DNA of 60,986 bases. Source: Candidatus Babelota bacterium. Lineage in GTDB: Bacteria; Babelota; Babeliae; Babelales; Vermiphilaceae. How positions within the stretch are numbered: the stretch's first letter is position 1; each line of letters begins with the position of its first letter. A program made the position numbers and the translations under genes. Below the pieces are notes generated by a model that did no database searches, was not told the DNA's origin, and saw nothing but the letters and a program-made list of their open reading frames with translations. The DNA is taken from the NCBI GenBank assembly GCA_013286935.1, contig JABDES010000006.1, forward strand, positions 1 through 60,986. The letters run 5' to 3'. This document shows, piece by piece, positions 8,280-17,744 of the stretch.

Positions 8280-10022
8280 ATGATACGCACAGCTTATAAA
8301 AGATTATTTCCTATAGTAGCAATAGCTTTCATTTTGGTCTTCTCAGGGCAAGAGTCTTGCGCCAAAGACAGTATGTTCGGCTACAATAGCTATGATACGC
8401 ACATAGAGATGGAAGCGCAAAAGCGTGCTTATCCGCATCTCTTTCGATTCCAGCGTTGGTGCTCTAACCATAAAAAGTCGATCTTGTGTATAAGTGGCGG
8501 TATTGTTGCTGCTGCATTGGTCTATGCTGGGTATCGCGGTCAATTATATAATAAAATGTTTGAATACTGTTTTGGCTCCGCTACACCTGTACCTGTACCT
8601 ACGCCTTTGCCGCCGGAGACACCTACATCTACACCGTCGGAGGCACCTGCACCATCTGTGGGCGATTCCAACGAAACGTTAGATAAGATAACAGTGAATA
8701 TTGATGGGATAGATCCAGAGATAAGACCATACATTGTGTATTTTCTTGAAAAATTTCGTCAATCACCAGGAGTTGTTAGATCAATTGCAATAGATGAAAA
8801 GGATGAAAAAAACGATGCAGAAATTAAGTTTTCTTGGGAGAGCGCAGCAGGATTTTGTTATGATGACACAATTTACCAGGGTTGGTTGCCTATAAAACGC
8901 CTTCTGAATCTTCCAGATAATGCATTTTTAAGGTATTTGCTATCAGAAATGCAATGTGAGGGCAGGACTGTTTCGTTAGATGAATCACTTGTTACAAGTA
9001 AGATTGGATTAGGCGGTTCAAGAATCATTTTTGTAGACTTTCAATCTGTGGTATCTGAGCGCGTTCCGGAGAGTACTACTTCTGTGGGGGGCTCGGTGCC
9101 GCCGCTTACACCGCCTGTAGAACTGAATAGGGCACGAGATGCAATTGACCAGATAGATCCAAAGATTAGAACGCTTATTACACGCTATGTGAAAGACCAG
9201 TCTAAATTCCATTCAGTTAAAAATATTTCTTCCATTTCTTGGATTAAAGTGTCTTCAAAATGCTTGATGGTGAAATCTTTTGATAGTGATGATTGGTATA
9301 AGATTAAAGATCTTTATTTTTCAAATTTTTCAAATGAAATAACGGCATATGATTCTTGTCTGGCAGATAAGCTTATGCTGATCGAAAACAACGGCTTTTT
9401 AAGATATCTGTTATCAGAAATTTATGCTAACGGTGGTCCAAATATGACGTTGAATGGAGTAACGATTGAGCGTGCAGGTGTTGAAGGTGAACATGTTTAC
9501 ACAGTAAAATTTCCAGATCGAAAAGTTAATCCTGTGCAAAACATAGCTCCCTTGCCTAGCTCTCGCTCTGCCAACACGACTCAAACTACTCGAACAGCTA
9601 CTGCCACAGTGTCACCCGTAATGATGCAGCCTAGAAGTCCAGTAAGCTCCCAAGACATAAAAAATTCGCTTAAGACTTTTAGCCAAAAGACTGACGAGTC
9701 AGTTAATAAGTGTATCAAAGGTGAGACGTGGCGCTGGATACTTAGCGAGGACAGTTTAAACTTGCGTAAGCTTAATTTTTATCCTGTTATAAAATCTGTT
9801 CAAGATAATTTGACCAAAATGGAATCATTATTAAATGAACCGGATTTTCTGTCTGATATTAATGGCTTTATTGATAAGTTTCAGATTGCATCAGACGAAA
9901 ATCAAATTAGATTTATGAATGAAGTAGATGCTATGCTAAAACAAAATTCTTCTTCCCCTCAATTAATTCAAAAACAGATGGCTGCAGGATTTGCATGCTA
10001 CTGGATATTTGGAATGGAGTAG
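8280..10022 (+). CDS. Anchored exported protein with two tandem modules, paralogue 2
   Basis: This 580-residue protein has the same layout as paralogue 1: signal peptide, transmembrane helix (SILCISGGIVAAALVYAGY), Pro-rich linker with a PVPVPTPLPPETP tract, two tandem modules, a Thr-rich linker and a conserved C-terminal domain. The first module aligns well with paralogue 1, including DNAFLRYLLSEMQ. The second module (from ARDAIDQIDPKIR to LRYLLSEIYANGG) is strongly diverged and contains a charged Lys/Ser-rich insert. The start is set at ATG 8280 by analogy with 6342. The contrast of near-identical ends with a divergent middle suggests either gene conversion at the ends or diversifying change in the exposed part. 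Function unknown. Confidence 0.8.
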   Translation: MIRTAYKRLFPIVAIAFILVFSGQESCAKDSMFGYNSYDTHIEMEAQKRAYPHLFRFQRWCSNHKKSILCISGGIVAAALVYAGYRGQLYNKMFEYCFGSATPVPVPTPLPPETPTSTPSEAPAPSVGDSNETLDKITVNIDGIDPEIRPYIVYFLEKFRQSPGVVRSIAIDEKDEKNDAEIKFSWESAAGFCYDDTIYQGWLPIKRLLNLPDNAFLRYLLSEMQCEGRTVSLDESLVTSKIGLGGSRIIFVDFQSVVSERVPESTTSVGGSVPPLTPPVELNRARDAIDQIDPKIRTLITRYVKDQSKFHSVKNISSISWIKVSSKCLMVKSFDSDDWYKIKDLYFSNFSNEITAYDSCLADKLMLIENNGFLRYLLSEIYANGGPNMTLNGVTIERAGVEGEHVYTVKFPDRKVNPVQNIAPLPSSRSANTTQTTRTATATVSPVMMQPRSPVSSQDIKNSLKTFSQKTDESVNKCIKGETWRWILSEDSLNLRKLNFYPVIKSVQDNLTKMESLLNEPDFLSDINGFIDKFQIASDENQIRFMNEVDAMLKQNSSSPQLIQKQMAAGFACYWIFGME

Positions 10023-10037
10023 GGTTTTAGGTTCCTT

Positions 10038-10670
10038 TTAAACCCTACTTTGCTGCAAGTGATTAAATACCATTGAGGCCCAACTTTCCATCTGCAGCAT
10101 ATAAAGTTCGCATTCATCAAGCTTTACTAAAAATCCATCCTGAAGTTCAGAGCGTATTGAAATGTTGCTTGAATCTCCATCAAACAATAATACGAGTCCC
10201 ATATGTACACGGCCAACCTCATTGGAATCATCATTAATAATGCCGAGTAACGTATGGGTTAGTGTCCCATCAAATGTTACCTCTTCATGAAATTCGCGTA
10301 TTGCCCAATCGAATATGGAGGAGCCGGACATGTCTTCTGAACGCATGTGTCCGCCGATGCCTAGTGTGTACTTACTTTTGAGTCTTTGCTCGGTTGCGTT
10401 TCCTTTTCTGAGCATTAAAAAATAGCGATCCTGATGGCGAAAAACGGCATAGGGAATAATCTGTTTGTATCGATCATCTGTTTCTGCAATTGATCGTGGC
10501 ATAAATTCATGATGCGTTTTAATAGTTTCTACCAATGTCTCAATTCCATCCGTCTTAATGCCATGCCAGCCCTGCTTGTCGGGAAAAAGATGCGTACGTT
10601 TTACTACCAAAATTAGTTCATCTTGTACGATGGGTGTGATCTGATTCTGATTGGCTATTTGTTCTGTCAT
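10038..10670 (-). CDS. NUDIX-family hydrolase
   Basis: This 210-residue protein has a NUDIX box at about residues 105-140: GIGGHMRSEDM, then SIFDWAIREFHEEVTFDG. The REFHEE core supplies the metal-binding glutamates; the spacing between the first Gly and the REUxEE core is a few residues longer than the classic 23-residue box. NUDIX enzymes hydrolyse nucleoside diphosphates linked to another group; the substrate here is unknown. The N-terminal region (ELILVVKRTHLFP, FRHQDRYFLMLRKG) resembles larger predicted phosphoesterases of this superfamily. A GAGGA site precedes the ATG. It is convergent with paralogue 2, and a fragment of its 3' end is duplicated at 8050. Confidence 0.75.
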   Translation of the reverse strand: MTEQIANQNQITPIVQDELILVVKRTHLFPDKQGWHGIKTDGIETLVETIKTHHEFMPRSIAETDDRYKQIIPYAVFRHQDRYFLMLRKGNATEQRLKSKYTLGIGGHMRSEDMSGSSIFDWAIREFHEEVTFDGTLTHTLLGIINDDSNEVGRVHMGLVLLFDGDSSNISIRSELQDGFLVKLDECELYMLQMESWASMVFNHLQQSRV

Positions 10671-10796
10671 GTAAAAATCCTCGAAGGAAAAAAGATTGTT
10701 GCGAAATGGTTTTTTATATTTTTTACTATATCAAGATTCAAAATATATGTTACAAAAAATTCTCACGTCAACTTTTGTCTTTCTGCAATGGTAGAC

Positions 10797-10839
10797 AGGT
10801 ACATTACCTTAATGTTAAACTGAAGCAGTTTAATTTTTT
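10797..10839 (+). promoter_or_regulatory. Terminator-like hairpins in the leuS leader
   Basis: Two hairpins sit in the 273-bp gap before leuS. AGGTA (10797-10801) pairs with TACCT (10805-10809) around CAT. TTAAACTG (10815-10822) then pairs perfectly with CAGTTTAA (10826-10833) around AAG and is followed by TTTTTT (10834-10839). The second is a textbook intrinsic terminator on the plus strand, about 105 bp upstream of the leuS start, with no plus-strand gene upstream for it to terminate. It may be an attenuator of leuS or the end of a short RNA. The rest of the gap holds nothing I can name. Confidence 0.55.
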
Positions 10840-10943
10840 ACTGCAAAAAAGTCTAATTGTGTATAAGTCATTCATAGCTCGGAAAAAGTTATTATTCCCA
10901 CCTGTATAACCGTATCTTTAGGCCTTATTTTGGAACAATACAA

Positions 10944-13385
10944 ATGCATTGTGACTTTAAAACTATAGAAAAAAAATGGCAGCAACGTTGGATCCAGAGA
11001 CCACCGGGGCAAACAAGGCCGATCGGAGATGGAAAGAAGTTTTATTGTCTTGATATGTTTCCATATCCATCTGGATCAGGATTACACGTGGGTCATTGGC
11101 GCGGTTATGTTTTGTCGGACGTATATGCACGTATAAAATGGTTATCCGGGTATAACGTATTGCACCCGATGGGATGGGACGCATTTGGTTTGCCAGCAGA
11201 AAACGACGCTATCAAAAAAGGTATTCATCCGCGAGTAGGCACTCAGGCAAATATTGCAAACTTTAAAAAGCAGTTGGCTCAGGTAGGAGCATTATATGAT
11301 TGGGATAAAGAGCTTGATACCACAGATCCGCACTATTACAAATGGACGCAATGGATATTTCTTAAGATGTTTAAGGCTGGGCTTGCCTATCAGTCGGATA
11401 TGCCAATCAACTGGTGTCCCTCGTGCCTGACTGGCTTGGCTAATGAAGAAGTAGTAAATGGTGTATGCGAGAGATGCTCTACCGCTATTGAACAGCGCTG
11501 TGTTAGGCAGTGGGTGCTTAAAATAACTGAATATGCACAAAAATTGCTGGACGGTCTTGAACTTCTTGAGTGGCCAGAAAAAGTAAAATTGATGCAACGA
11601 AACTGGATTGGAAAAAGCGAAGGATTAATCTTTAGTGCGCCAGTTAAAGACAGTTCTTTGATTATCGAGACATACTCCACGCACTTTGAGGCGTTTGCTG
11701 CGGATACCTTTATTGCGGTGGCTGCAGATCACCCAATACTTGAACAGTTGCTTGAAGGAGTTGACAATAGAAAAGAAATTGAGCTGTTTTGCAAAGCTAT
11801 TGTGGCAAATCGTGCTTTCAAAAATAATGTTGAGAAGGAGCCTTGCGGTATCTTTACTGGTAAATATGTTAAAGATCCGGTCAGTGGTCATGACCTGCCT
11901 ATATGGGTTGCAAGCTTTGCCCTTGCGAGCTATGGGACAGGTATGATACGTTGTTCGGCGCATGATGATCGAGACTTTGCCTTTGCAAAAAAATATAATA
12001 TCCGCCTCAAGGTTGTTCTGTTGCCAGAGGATCCGGATATGAAAGAAAAGGTTGCTAATGTAGAGGTCTGTTACGCTGATACTCAGAATGGAATCTTAAC
12101 AGAACCAACGTTGTTTGCGGGTAAACGTGCAAATAGTGTTCGACAAGAAATCATTGATTATTGCGTTGCTCAAGGGTATGCAAAGCCGAAAACTACATAC
12201 AAACTACGTGACTGGATTTTTTCACGGCAACGGTATTGGGGCGAACCAATACCGTTAGTGCATTGTGACGCATGCGGAGTAGTCCCCGTGCCGGAAAATC
12301 AGTTACCAGTGATATTGCCAGAGGTTGAATCGTATCAACCAACGGGTACTGGAGAATCACCCCTTGCATCGATTTCTGATTGGGTAAATACAGAGTGTCC
12401 ACAATGCACGGGTTTTGCAAAACGTGAGACAAATACCATGCCACAATGGGCCGGTTCCTGTTGGTACTTTTTGCGGTACCCAAACCCTAACCTTGATGAC
12501 AAACCTTTTGATGCTCAAGATATGCATTATTGGTTGCCGGTTGATTTGTATGTTGGTGGTGTTGAACATGCAATTTTGCATCTCTTGTATGCACGCTTTT
12601 ATGTGCATGTTTTGTACGACCTTGGATATCTACTGTTTAACGAACCGTTTAGTCACCTTTTCAATCAAGGTATGGTGTTAAAATATTCAGCTAAATCCGG
12701 ATTGGTTGAAAAGATGTCTAAATCAAAAGACAATGTCGTAAATCCTCAAGAGATTATTGATAGGTATGGTTCAGATGCGCTGCGTCTTTATATTCTTTTT
12801 ATGGGTCCTCCAGAGCTTGATTGCGAGTGGCAAGATGCTGGCTTAGAAGGAATGCGTAGATTTTTAAATAGGTTGTATGGATATTTGACAGATCCGCATA
12901 CGATTCTTGGTGAAAATCAAACACCAGAAGAGCCGGTAATCAGAAGGGTGCACAAATTTTTAAAGGAATTTCAGGAGCGGATTGATAGCTTTAAGCCTAA
13001 TACAGCACTATCAGCTTTTATGGAGTGGCTTAATGATGCAACTAAACAGAAAATGCAATTAGACCGCAGTACGGTTGAAAAAATTGTAACAGTGCTGTCT
13101 ACCATTGCGCCACACATGGCCAGCGAGCTGCTTGAAATTGTATGTAAAAAAGAGATTTGGCAAGTTGATTGGCCATCATTTGAGGCTGGGTACATTCAGG
13201 AGGAGTTTGCCTCTATTGTCGTACAAATAAATGGCAAAATGCGTGCTTGTTTTCAATGTCCTCTTGATGCAACAGAGCAAGAGGTCCAATCAATAGCGCA
13301 TGATAGTGTGCGCAAGTGGATTGGAGATAAAGAGGTTATGCAAATTGTTTTTGTACCAAATCGATTAATTAATTTTGTTCTGTAA
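10944..13385 (+). CDS. leuS: Leucyl-tRNA synthetase
   Basis: This 813-residue class I synthetase charges tRNA-Leu. The HIGH motif is HVGH at residues 48-51, preceded by [14 protein letters not shown] is at 590-594. A Cys4 zinc motif (CPSC ... CERC) is at about 155-177. The CP1 editing domain is present and keeps the Asp-rich [13 protein letters not shown] segment at about 340-352, which contains the editing Asp. The Thr-rich TTRPDT motif that shapes the editing pocket is replaced by STHFEA at 245-250, aligned by the flanking [11 protein letters not shown] strand. The C-terminal domain ([16 protein letters not shown]) is normal for the family. A good ribosome-site-coupled small gene follows 12 bp downstream. 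Confidence 0.95.
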   Translation: MHCDFKTIEKKWQQRWIQRPPGQTRPIGDGKKFYCLDMFPYPSGSGLHVGHWRGYVLSDVYARIKWLSGYNVLHPMGWDAFGLPAENDAIKKGIHPRVGTQANIANFKKQLAQVGALYDWDKELDTTDPHYYKWTQWIFLKMFKAGLAYQSDMPINWCPSCLTGLANEEVVNGVCERCSTAIEQRCVRQWVLKITEYAQKLLDGLELLEWPEKVKLMQRNWIGKSEGLIFSAPVKDSSLIIETYSTHFEAFAADTFIAVAADHPILEQLLEGVDNRKEIELFCKAIVANRAFKNNVEKEPCGIFTGKYVKDPVSGHDLPIWVASFALASYGTGMIRCSAHDDRDFAFAKKYNIRLKVVLLPEDPDMKEKVANVEVCYADTQNGILTEPTLFAGKRANSVRQEIIDYCVAQGYAKPKTTYKLRDWIFSRQRYWGEPIPLVHCDACGVVPVPENQLPVILPEVESYQPTGTGESPLASISDWVNTECPQCTGFAKRETNTMPQWAGSCWYFLRYPNPNLDDKPFDAQDMHYWLPVDLYVGGVEHAILHLLYARFYVHVLYDLGYLLFNEPFSHLFNQGMVLKYSAKSGLVEKMSKSKDNVVNPQEIIDRYGSDALRLYILFMGPPELDCEWQDAGLEGMRRFLNRLYGYLTDPHTILGENQTPEEPVIRRVHKFLKEFQERIDSFKPNTALSAFMEWLNDATKQKMQLDRSTVEKIVTVLSTIAPHMASELLEIVCKKEIWQVDWPSFEAGYIQEEFASIVVQINGKMRACFQCPLDATEQEVQSIAHDSVRKWIGDKEVMQIVFVPNRLINFVL

Positions 13386-13397
13386 TCAGGAGAGCTT

Positions 13398-13829
13398 ATG
13401 GTAGGTAAATTACAAAAATGTTGCTTAATACTGCCATTATTGATGACATTATGTGCCAGTAGTCGCGCCGGGCTAGTCAGACCACAGGGTAATCAACCAG
13501 ATCCTGTGTTGCTTGCTCATAATTTACAATCACAACTTGAAAATTGGAATAGTGCGGTGCGGTATTCTACTTATACACATCTTGCATTTACGTGTGCTTT
13601 TGGGCTAGGAATGACAGAAAACATTAATGATCTGTCCATGGTCCAACGCGGATCATTTGTCTTATTGTGTTCATTGTGTTCCGCCCCTTTTGTGATTCCA
13701 TCACTCGCCTATCTTTTGAATTATGCATATACAAAATATCCTGACTTGATTGGCGCAATACATGATGATGATGATGGTGATGAAGATTATTTTGGTAATA
13801 TTGATATAATTGCTGGACTTTTAGCGTAA
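13398..13829 (+). CDS. Small exported membrane protein, unknown
   Basis: This 143-residue protein has a signal peptide (KCCLILPLLMTLCASSRA), a hydrophobic segment near residues 54-70, another at about 79-102 (FVLLCSLCSAPFVIPSLAYLL), and an acidic run DDDDGDED near 119-126 encoded by a GAT-rich low-complexity stretch. AGGAGAG precedes the ATG, and the start lies 12 bp after leuS, so it is probably translated from the leuS transcript. I recognise no family. Confidence 0.6.
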   Translation: MVGKLQKCCLILPLLMTLCASSRAGLVRPQGNQPDPVLLAHNLQSQLENWNSAVRYSTYTHLAFTCAFGLGMTENINDLSMVQRGSFVLLCSLCSAPFVIPSLAYLLNYAYTKYPDLIGAIHDDDDGDEDYFGNIDIIAGLLA

Positions 13830-13835
13830 AAATAC

Positions 13836-15728
13836 ATGATAAATATAAGCAATCTTAGTTACAGTGTAGGACATCGTCTATTATTTGATAATGTTTCTTG
13901 CGTGTTTGATCAACTCAAATACGGTGTGGTTGGTCGCAATGGCGCTGGAAAGTCAACGCTATTAAAACTTATTTCTCGCGATACCATCAAGCCGGATAAT
14001 GGAAAAATTGTCGTGCGGCTTAAAAAGCGTATTGCATATTTACCTCAAGAGTTGACGTTTACGTCAACATTATCTGTTTTTGACGAGGCCTATACGGTGT
14101 TTGCTGATCAATTAAAACTTGAACAGGAAAAATTTGAACTTGAAGAGCAGTTGTCTCTTGGATCTGGCGATACTGAGCAGCTCATTGAAAGATATATAGT
14201 CGTTGAAGAGCTTGTGCGATTTTTTGACAAGAATACTCTTGCGCAACGTACTGGTATGATATTGGCCGGTTTAGGATTTACCGTTCCATTACAGCAAAAG
14301 CTGGTAAGTGAATTAAGTTTGGGATGGAGAATGCGATTGGTGCTCGCAAAGCTTCTATTGCAAGACGCTGATTTTTATCTTTTTGATGAACCAACAAATC
14401 ACTTGGACTTGATTGGTAAAGAGTGGTTTTTCGAATTTTTGCGAACAGCTCCGTTTGGTTTTCTATTGGTAACACATGATCGTTATTTTTTGGATGGCGC
14501 ATGTGAACGCATTGTTGATGTAGAAAACGGTGACATTACAATGTACGATGGCAATTTTAGTAAATACCTGATGCAAAAAGAGGAAACTCAGCGTGTTAAG
14601 CGTGCTGCCTATGAACGTCAACAGCGTGAGATTGAACGAAAGCAGGCTACTATAGATAGATTTCGTGCTGGAACGAAGAGCCGTATGGCACAAAGTATGA
14701 GCAAGCAGTTGTCAAAGATAGAGCGAATTGAGATTGAGCCGCCACTACCATCGATAAATATTACGTTACCTGCTATAGAACAGCCAAGCGCAATAGTGTT
14801 AACGGTAAAAAATGTTACATATGGGTATGATTCTGCCAAACCTCTTTTTTCTCACATTAATTTTGAAATAGTGCGCGGTCAAAAAGTTGCGTTAGTGGCT
14901 CCAAATGGAGCGGGAAAGTCAACACTGTTCAACATTATTGCAGGTTTATTAAAGCCACAAGAAGGTACGGTTGTAGCTGGACAATATGTAACAACCGCAT
15001 TATTTGTGCAGGATCAGGGGCAGGCGCTTAATGGTACACGTACCATATTTGAAGAAATTTGTTTATCCGTTGATGTGCCAGAAAAGGTTATAAGAGCCAT
15101 GTTGGGAGCATTTTTGTTTACGGGCGATGATGTTCATAAAAAAATTGCCGTCCTAAGCGGCGGTGAAAAAAATCGTGTTGCCATGGCAAAAGTTATTTTG
15201 CAAAAAACAAATTTTTTGCTTCTTGACGAACCGACCAATCATCTTGATCTACCCTCAAAAGATATTTTATGTCAGGCGTTGTTGCGGTATCAAGGGACCA
15301 TTTTATTTGTTTCTCATGATCAGGATTTTGTAAATCGTATTGCTACACATATTATCGAATTGACTCCCGTTGGGGCTTGTGTCTATGAAGGCAATTATGA
15401 TCTATACGTATCGATAAAAAAGCAGCAACAGCAGCAAGATGTGAAAATTCCTATCGAGCAAAAACCAGCTGTGATTCAGGATGTTTCCAGTGTGACTAAT
15501 GATAAAACTGACAGAGCAAAGTCTTCTGACTATAAACGGATACAGTGGTTAGAGCGCCGCATATCTCAAATCGAAAAAGAAGTTTTAGGTTTGTCAGAAG
15601 AGCTCGCTCTTCAACCGTTTCATAGCGTTCAGCATCAAAAATGCCGTACAAATATGAATAATCTTGCTAAGGAGTTGGAATCTTGTGAGCTTGAGTTGCA
15701 GGCAAAGCGTGACTTGTCCAGGTTTTAA
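13836..15728 (+). CDS. ABC-F family ATPase (Uup/EttA type)
   Basis: This 630-residue protein has two ABC ATPase domains and no transmembrane segments. Domain 1 carries GRNGAGKST (Walker A, about residue 33), the signature VSELSLGWRMRL and LFDEPTNHLD (Walker B). Domain 2 carries APNGAGKST, LSGGEKNR and LLDEPTNHLD. The linker between them is highly charged, as in ABC-F proteins that probe the ribosomal E site. A C-terminal coiled coil (KRIQWLERRISQIEKEV, to LAKELESCELELQ) resembles that of Uup. ABC-F proteins act on ribosomes in translation or antibiotic resistance rather than in transport; the exact subfamily is not certain. It begins 6 bp after the preceding gene. Confidence 0.9.
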   Translation: MINISNLSYSVGHRLLFDNVSCVFDQLKYGVVGRNGAGKSTLLKLISRDTIKPDNGKIVVRLKKRIAYLPQELTFTSTLSVFDEAYTVFADQLKLEQEKFELEEQLSLGSGDTEQLIERYIVVEELVRFFDKNTLAQRTGMILAGLGFTVPLQQKLVSELSLGWRMRLVLAKLLLQDADFYLFDEPTNHLDLIGKEWFFEFLRTAPFGFLLVTHDRYFLDGACERIVDVENGDITMYDGNFSKYLMQKEETQRVKRAAYERQQREIERKQATIDRFRAGTKSRMAQSMSKQLSKIERIEIEPPLPSINITLPAIEQPSAIVLTVKNVTYGYDSAKPLFSHINFEIVRGQKVALVAPNGAGKSTLFNIIAGLLKPQEGTVVAGQYVTTALFVQDQGQALNGTRTIFEEICLSVDVPEKVIRAMLGAFLFTGDDVHKKIAVLSGGEKNRVAMAKVILQKTNFLLLDEPTNHLDLPSKDILCQALLRYQGTILFVSHDQDFVNRIATHIIELTPVGACVYEGNYDLYVSIKKQQQQQDVKIPIEQKPAVIQDVSSVTNDKTDRAKSSDYKRIQWLERRISQIEKEVLGLSEELALQPFHSVQHQKCRTNMNNLAKELESCELELQAKRDLSRF

Positions 15729-15787
15729 GATAACTTGCTAGGTAACTCATTTTATTTTAGGATTACGGATAGGTATTGAAGTTATCT
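15728..15787 (+). repeat. 9-bp inverted repeat spanning the leader of the ankyrin gene
   Basis: AGATAACTT at 15728-15736, overlapping the ABC-F stop, is perfectly complementary to AAGTTATCT at 15779-15787, 42 bp apart. It ends 25 bp before the ankyrin start codon. It could close a leader stem-loop or be a split operator; no T-run follows. Confidence 0.35.
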
Positions 15788-15812
15788 GACTATAAACTAA
15801 GGGAGTTCTTGT

Positions 15813-16499
15813 ATGCAATGTACACGTATTTTTTTTGTTAACATTTTATTGTTGTTCTGTTTGGGGGCCGCTCAGACGGTAGTGCGCGCTCATGATGAAT
15901 CTAATGCGCAATCGGTAAGTAAAGTTGTGGGAGTAACACAGTTACACTACGCGGTGAAAGCAGGAAATGCTTTGCTGGTTGCAGATTTATTAAGCAATGG
16001 CGGTATTAATATTAATAGCCAGGATCCGACGAGTGGTCAAACAGCGCTGCACGTTGCAGTGTCATATGGGTTAAAAAAAATTACTGAAATGTTGATTCGC
16101 CACGGTGCATCAGTAAGTTTGCCCAGCTATGATCCCGTCAACCCTTATCCAATTCACTTAGCAGCCATTGGAAATCACGAAGATATTTTAAAAATGCTCA
16201 TCTTATCACACGCAAATGTAGATCAACGTTCAGTTGTTGGAGGCAGGACTGCTCTTCACAAAGCGGCAAAAATTGGTCTTTTTTCAATAGTGGTGACTTT
16301 AGTAAGGGCAGGTAGAGCTGATACGAGCCTTAAAGACAATCATGGCAAGACCGCGCTTGATATAGCTGTTGATAATAACTGGGGTGAGATTGTTACATTT
16401 TTGAAACGCTATAAAGATTGCTTGATAGCTGATGATAAAGGAAGTGAACTAGAGACTAGCCAGGTGGAAGACCAAGATTATGATGACAAACAAGGATAA
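15813..16499 (+). CDS. Exported ankyrin-repeat protein
   Basis: This 228-residue protein has a signal peptide (residues about 1-26, ending VVRAHDES). Four to five ankyrin repeats follow, seen as TQLHYAVKAGNALLVADLL, TALHVAVSYGLKKITEML, PIHLAAIGNHEDILKMLI, TALHKAAKIGLFSIVVTLV and TALDIAVDNNWGEIVTFL. The C-terminus is acidic. Ankyrin repeats are protein-binding scaffolds and are enriched in bacteria living inside eukaryotic cells; with the signal peptide this makes it a candidate secreted or surface partner of host proteins. A GGGAG site precedes the ATG. Its last 20 bases overlap the dps gene, suggesting co-translation. Confidence 0.85.
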   Translation: MQCTRIFFVNILLLFCLGAAQTVVRAHDESNAQSVSKVVGVTQLHYAVKAGNALLVADLLSNGGININSQDPTSGQTALHVAVSYGLKKITEMLIRHGASVSLPSYDPVNPYPIHLAAIGNHEDILKMLILSHANVDQRSVVGGRTALHKAAKIGLFSIVVTLVRAGRADTSLKDNHGKTALDIAVDNNWGEIVTFLKRYKDCLIADDKGSELETSQVEDQDYDDKQG

Positions 16500-16974
16500 T
16501 CCGTCATACGATATTGGCATATTGCAAGAAGATAGAGCAGCAGTGGCAAAGTTGCTTAATGTTGTTTTGGCAGATATTTTTGTATTGTACTTAAAAACTC
16601 TCAATGCTCATTGGAATGTGATCGGTCCAGATTTTGGACCGATGCATCTTCTATTTTTACAAAATTATGAAATGTTGTTTAATCAGATAGATGATGTAGC
16701 CGAGCGTATCAGAACGCTTGGATTTCCAGCCGATGCCAGCCTTGCTCGCTATGCACAGTGCACACAGATCGTTGAGTTTCCCACAAAAACACAAAATGGA
16801 CGCGTTTTAATTGAGTCTGTATATGAAAGTTATTTGGCCGTTATCCGACTTATTCGTAGCACCATTGAACAGTGTGAGGAAAAATATCATGATGTTGGTA
16901 CTGGAAATTTTTTGACGGATATGATGGAAAAGCAGGAAAAGGCGGCCTGGATGCTGCGAGCGCATCTTGAATAA
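16480..16974 (+). CDS. dps: Dps-family DNA-protecting ferritin
   Basis: This 164-residue protein is the usual length for Dps. The ferroxidase motif is complete: AHWNVIGPDFGPMHLLF, then YEMLFNQIDDVAERIRTLG, supplying the His and the Asp/Glu ligands that lie at the dimer interface. The C-terminal helix ends EKAAWMLRAHL, typical of the family. Dps forms a dodecameric shell that oxidises and stores iron with peroxide and protects DNA in stress. Two adjacent ATGs (16480, 16483) are possible starts; both lie inside the end of the ankyrin gene. Confidence 0.9.
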   Translation: MMTNKDNPSYDIGILQEDRAAVAKLLNVVLADIFVLYLKTLNAHWNVIGPDFGPMHLLFLQNYEMLFNQIDDVAERIRTLGFPADASLARYAQCTQIVEFPTKTQNGRVLIESVYESYLAVIRLIRSTIEQCEEKYHDVGTGNFLTDMMEKQEKAAWMLRAHLE

Positions 16975-16989
16975 GGACAATGTGATCGT

Positions 16990-17649
16990 ATGTGTTTTTC
17001 CGCTCAAGCCAGTTTTGCTGGTGCAATAGTTTTGACATCGGTCGGTATACCCACTCTACTTAAAGCGCGTCATACGGTTAAGTTGATTCCTTTTGCAGCC
17101 ATACCAATACTTTTTGCTTTGCAACAGGCCTTAGAGGGAATAGTTTGGGTTACACTTGTCAATGGTTCCCGTGCGAGCGTATGGCATCAATGGGCAGTAT
17201 ATGGGTTTATTTATTTTGCCGGAATGGTATGGCCGATATGGATACCAACCAGCCTGTATGTGGCTGAATATGATAATGTGCGTAAAAAAATGCTTGCAGC
17301 CTTGATAGTGGTGGGTGTTGGTTTGGCGCTTTGCTCTTTAAACGCTATTGCACATACAAAGCAAACAGCAGAAGTGATGAATAATCATATTGTCTATACA
17401 TTACTTGACGATCCACTTGGTAGTTTATCGCAAGCTATCGGCCTTGTTGTATACCTGTTGGGCACAGTTGGATCGTTCTTTGTTTCAAGCCTAAACAATA
17501 TTTGGGTATTAGGGGTAGTGCTTGGCATTGCGTGGATAATCTCTATTGTTGGTTATTATCTTGCCTTTGGATCGATTTGGTGTTTTTTTGTCGCGATGAG
17601 TAGCGTAATGATTTATTACATTGTTGTCGAGCAAGTATGCGACCAATGA
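16990..17649 (+). CDS. DUF6629-type multi-spanning membrane protein
   Basis: This 219-residue integral membrane protein has about seven hydrophobic helices. The N-terminus MCFSAQASFAGAIVL, followed by a short basic loop and FALQQALEGIVWV, matches the pattern I associate with the DUF6629 family, whose members start MCFSAxASF and carry a QQxxEGxVW motif in the second helix. Function is unknown. It follows dps by 15 bp and is closed by the strong terminator at 17691. Confidence 0.75.
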   Translation: MCFSAQASFAGAIVLTSVGIPTLLKARHTVKLIPFAAIPILFALQQALEGIVWVTLVNGSRASVWHQWAVYGFIYFAGMVWPIWIPTSLYVAEYDNVRKKMLAALIVVGVGLALCSLNAIAHTKQTAEVMNNHIVYTLLDDPLGSLSQAIGLVVYLLGTVGSFFVSSLNNIWVLGVVLGIAWIISIVGYYLAFGSIWCFFVAMSSVMIYYIVVEQVCDQ

Positions 17650-17690
17650 GTATTCAGGCGATGGCATAGCATAATAGCGGTGAATTAATA

Positions 17691-17730
17691 AAAAGCCGCC
17701 TCAATTAAAAGCTTAATTGAGGCGGCTTTT
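17691..17730. terminator. Strong bidirectional intrinsic terminator
   Basis: An uninterrupted 18-bp stem (17691-17708 with 17713-17730) closes an AAGC loop. It has a GCCGCC/GGCGGC core, an A-run on one side and a T-run on the other. It serves the DUF6629 gene on the plus strand and the AAA+ gene that ends at 17745 on the minus strand. Confidence 0.95.
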
Positions 17731-17744
17731 TAAATTGCAGCTTT

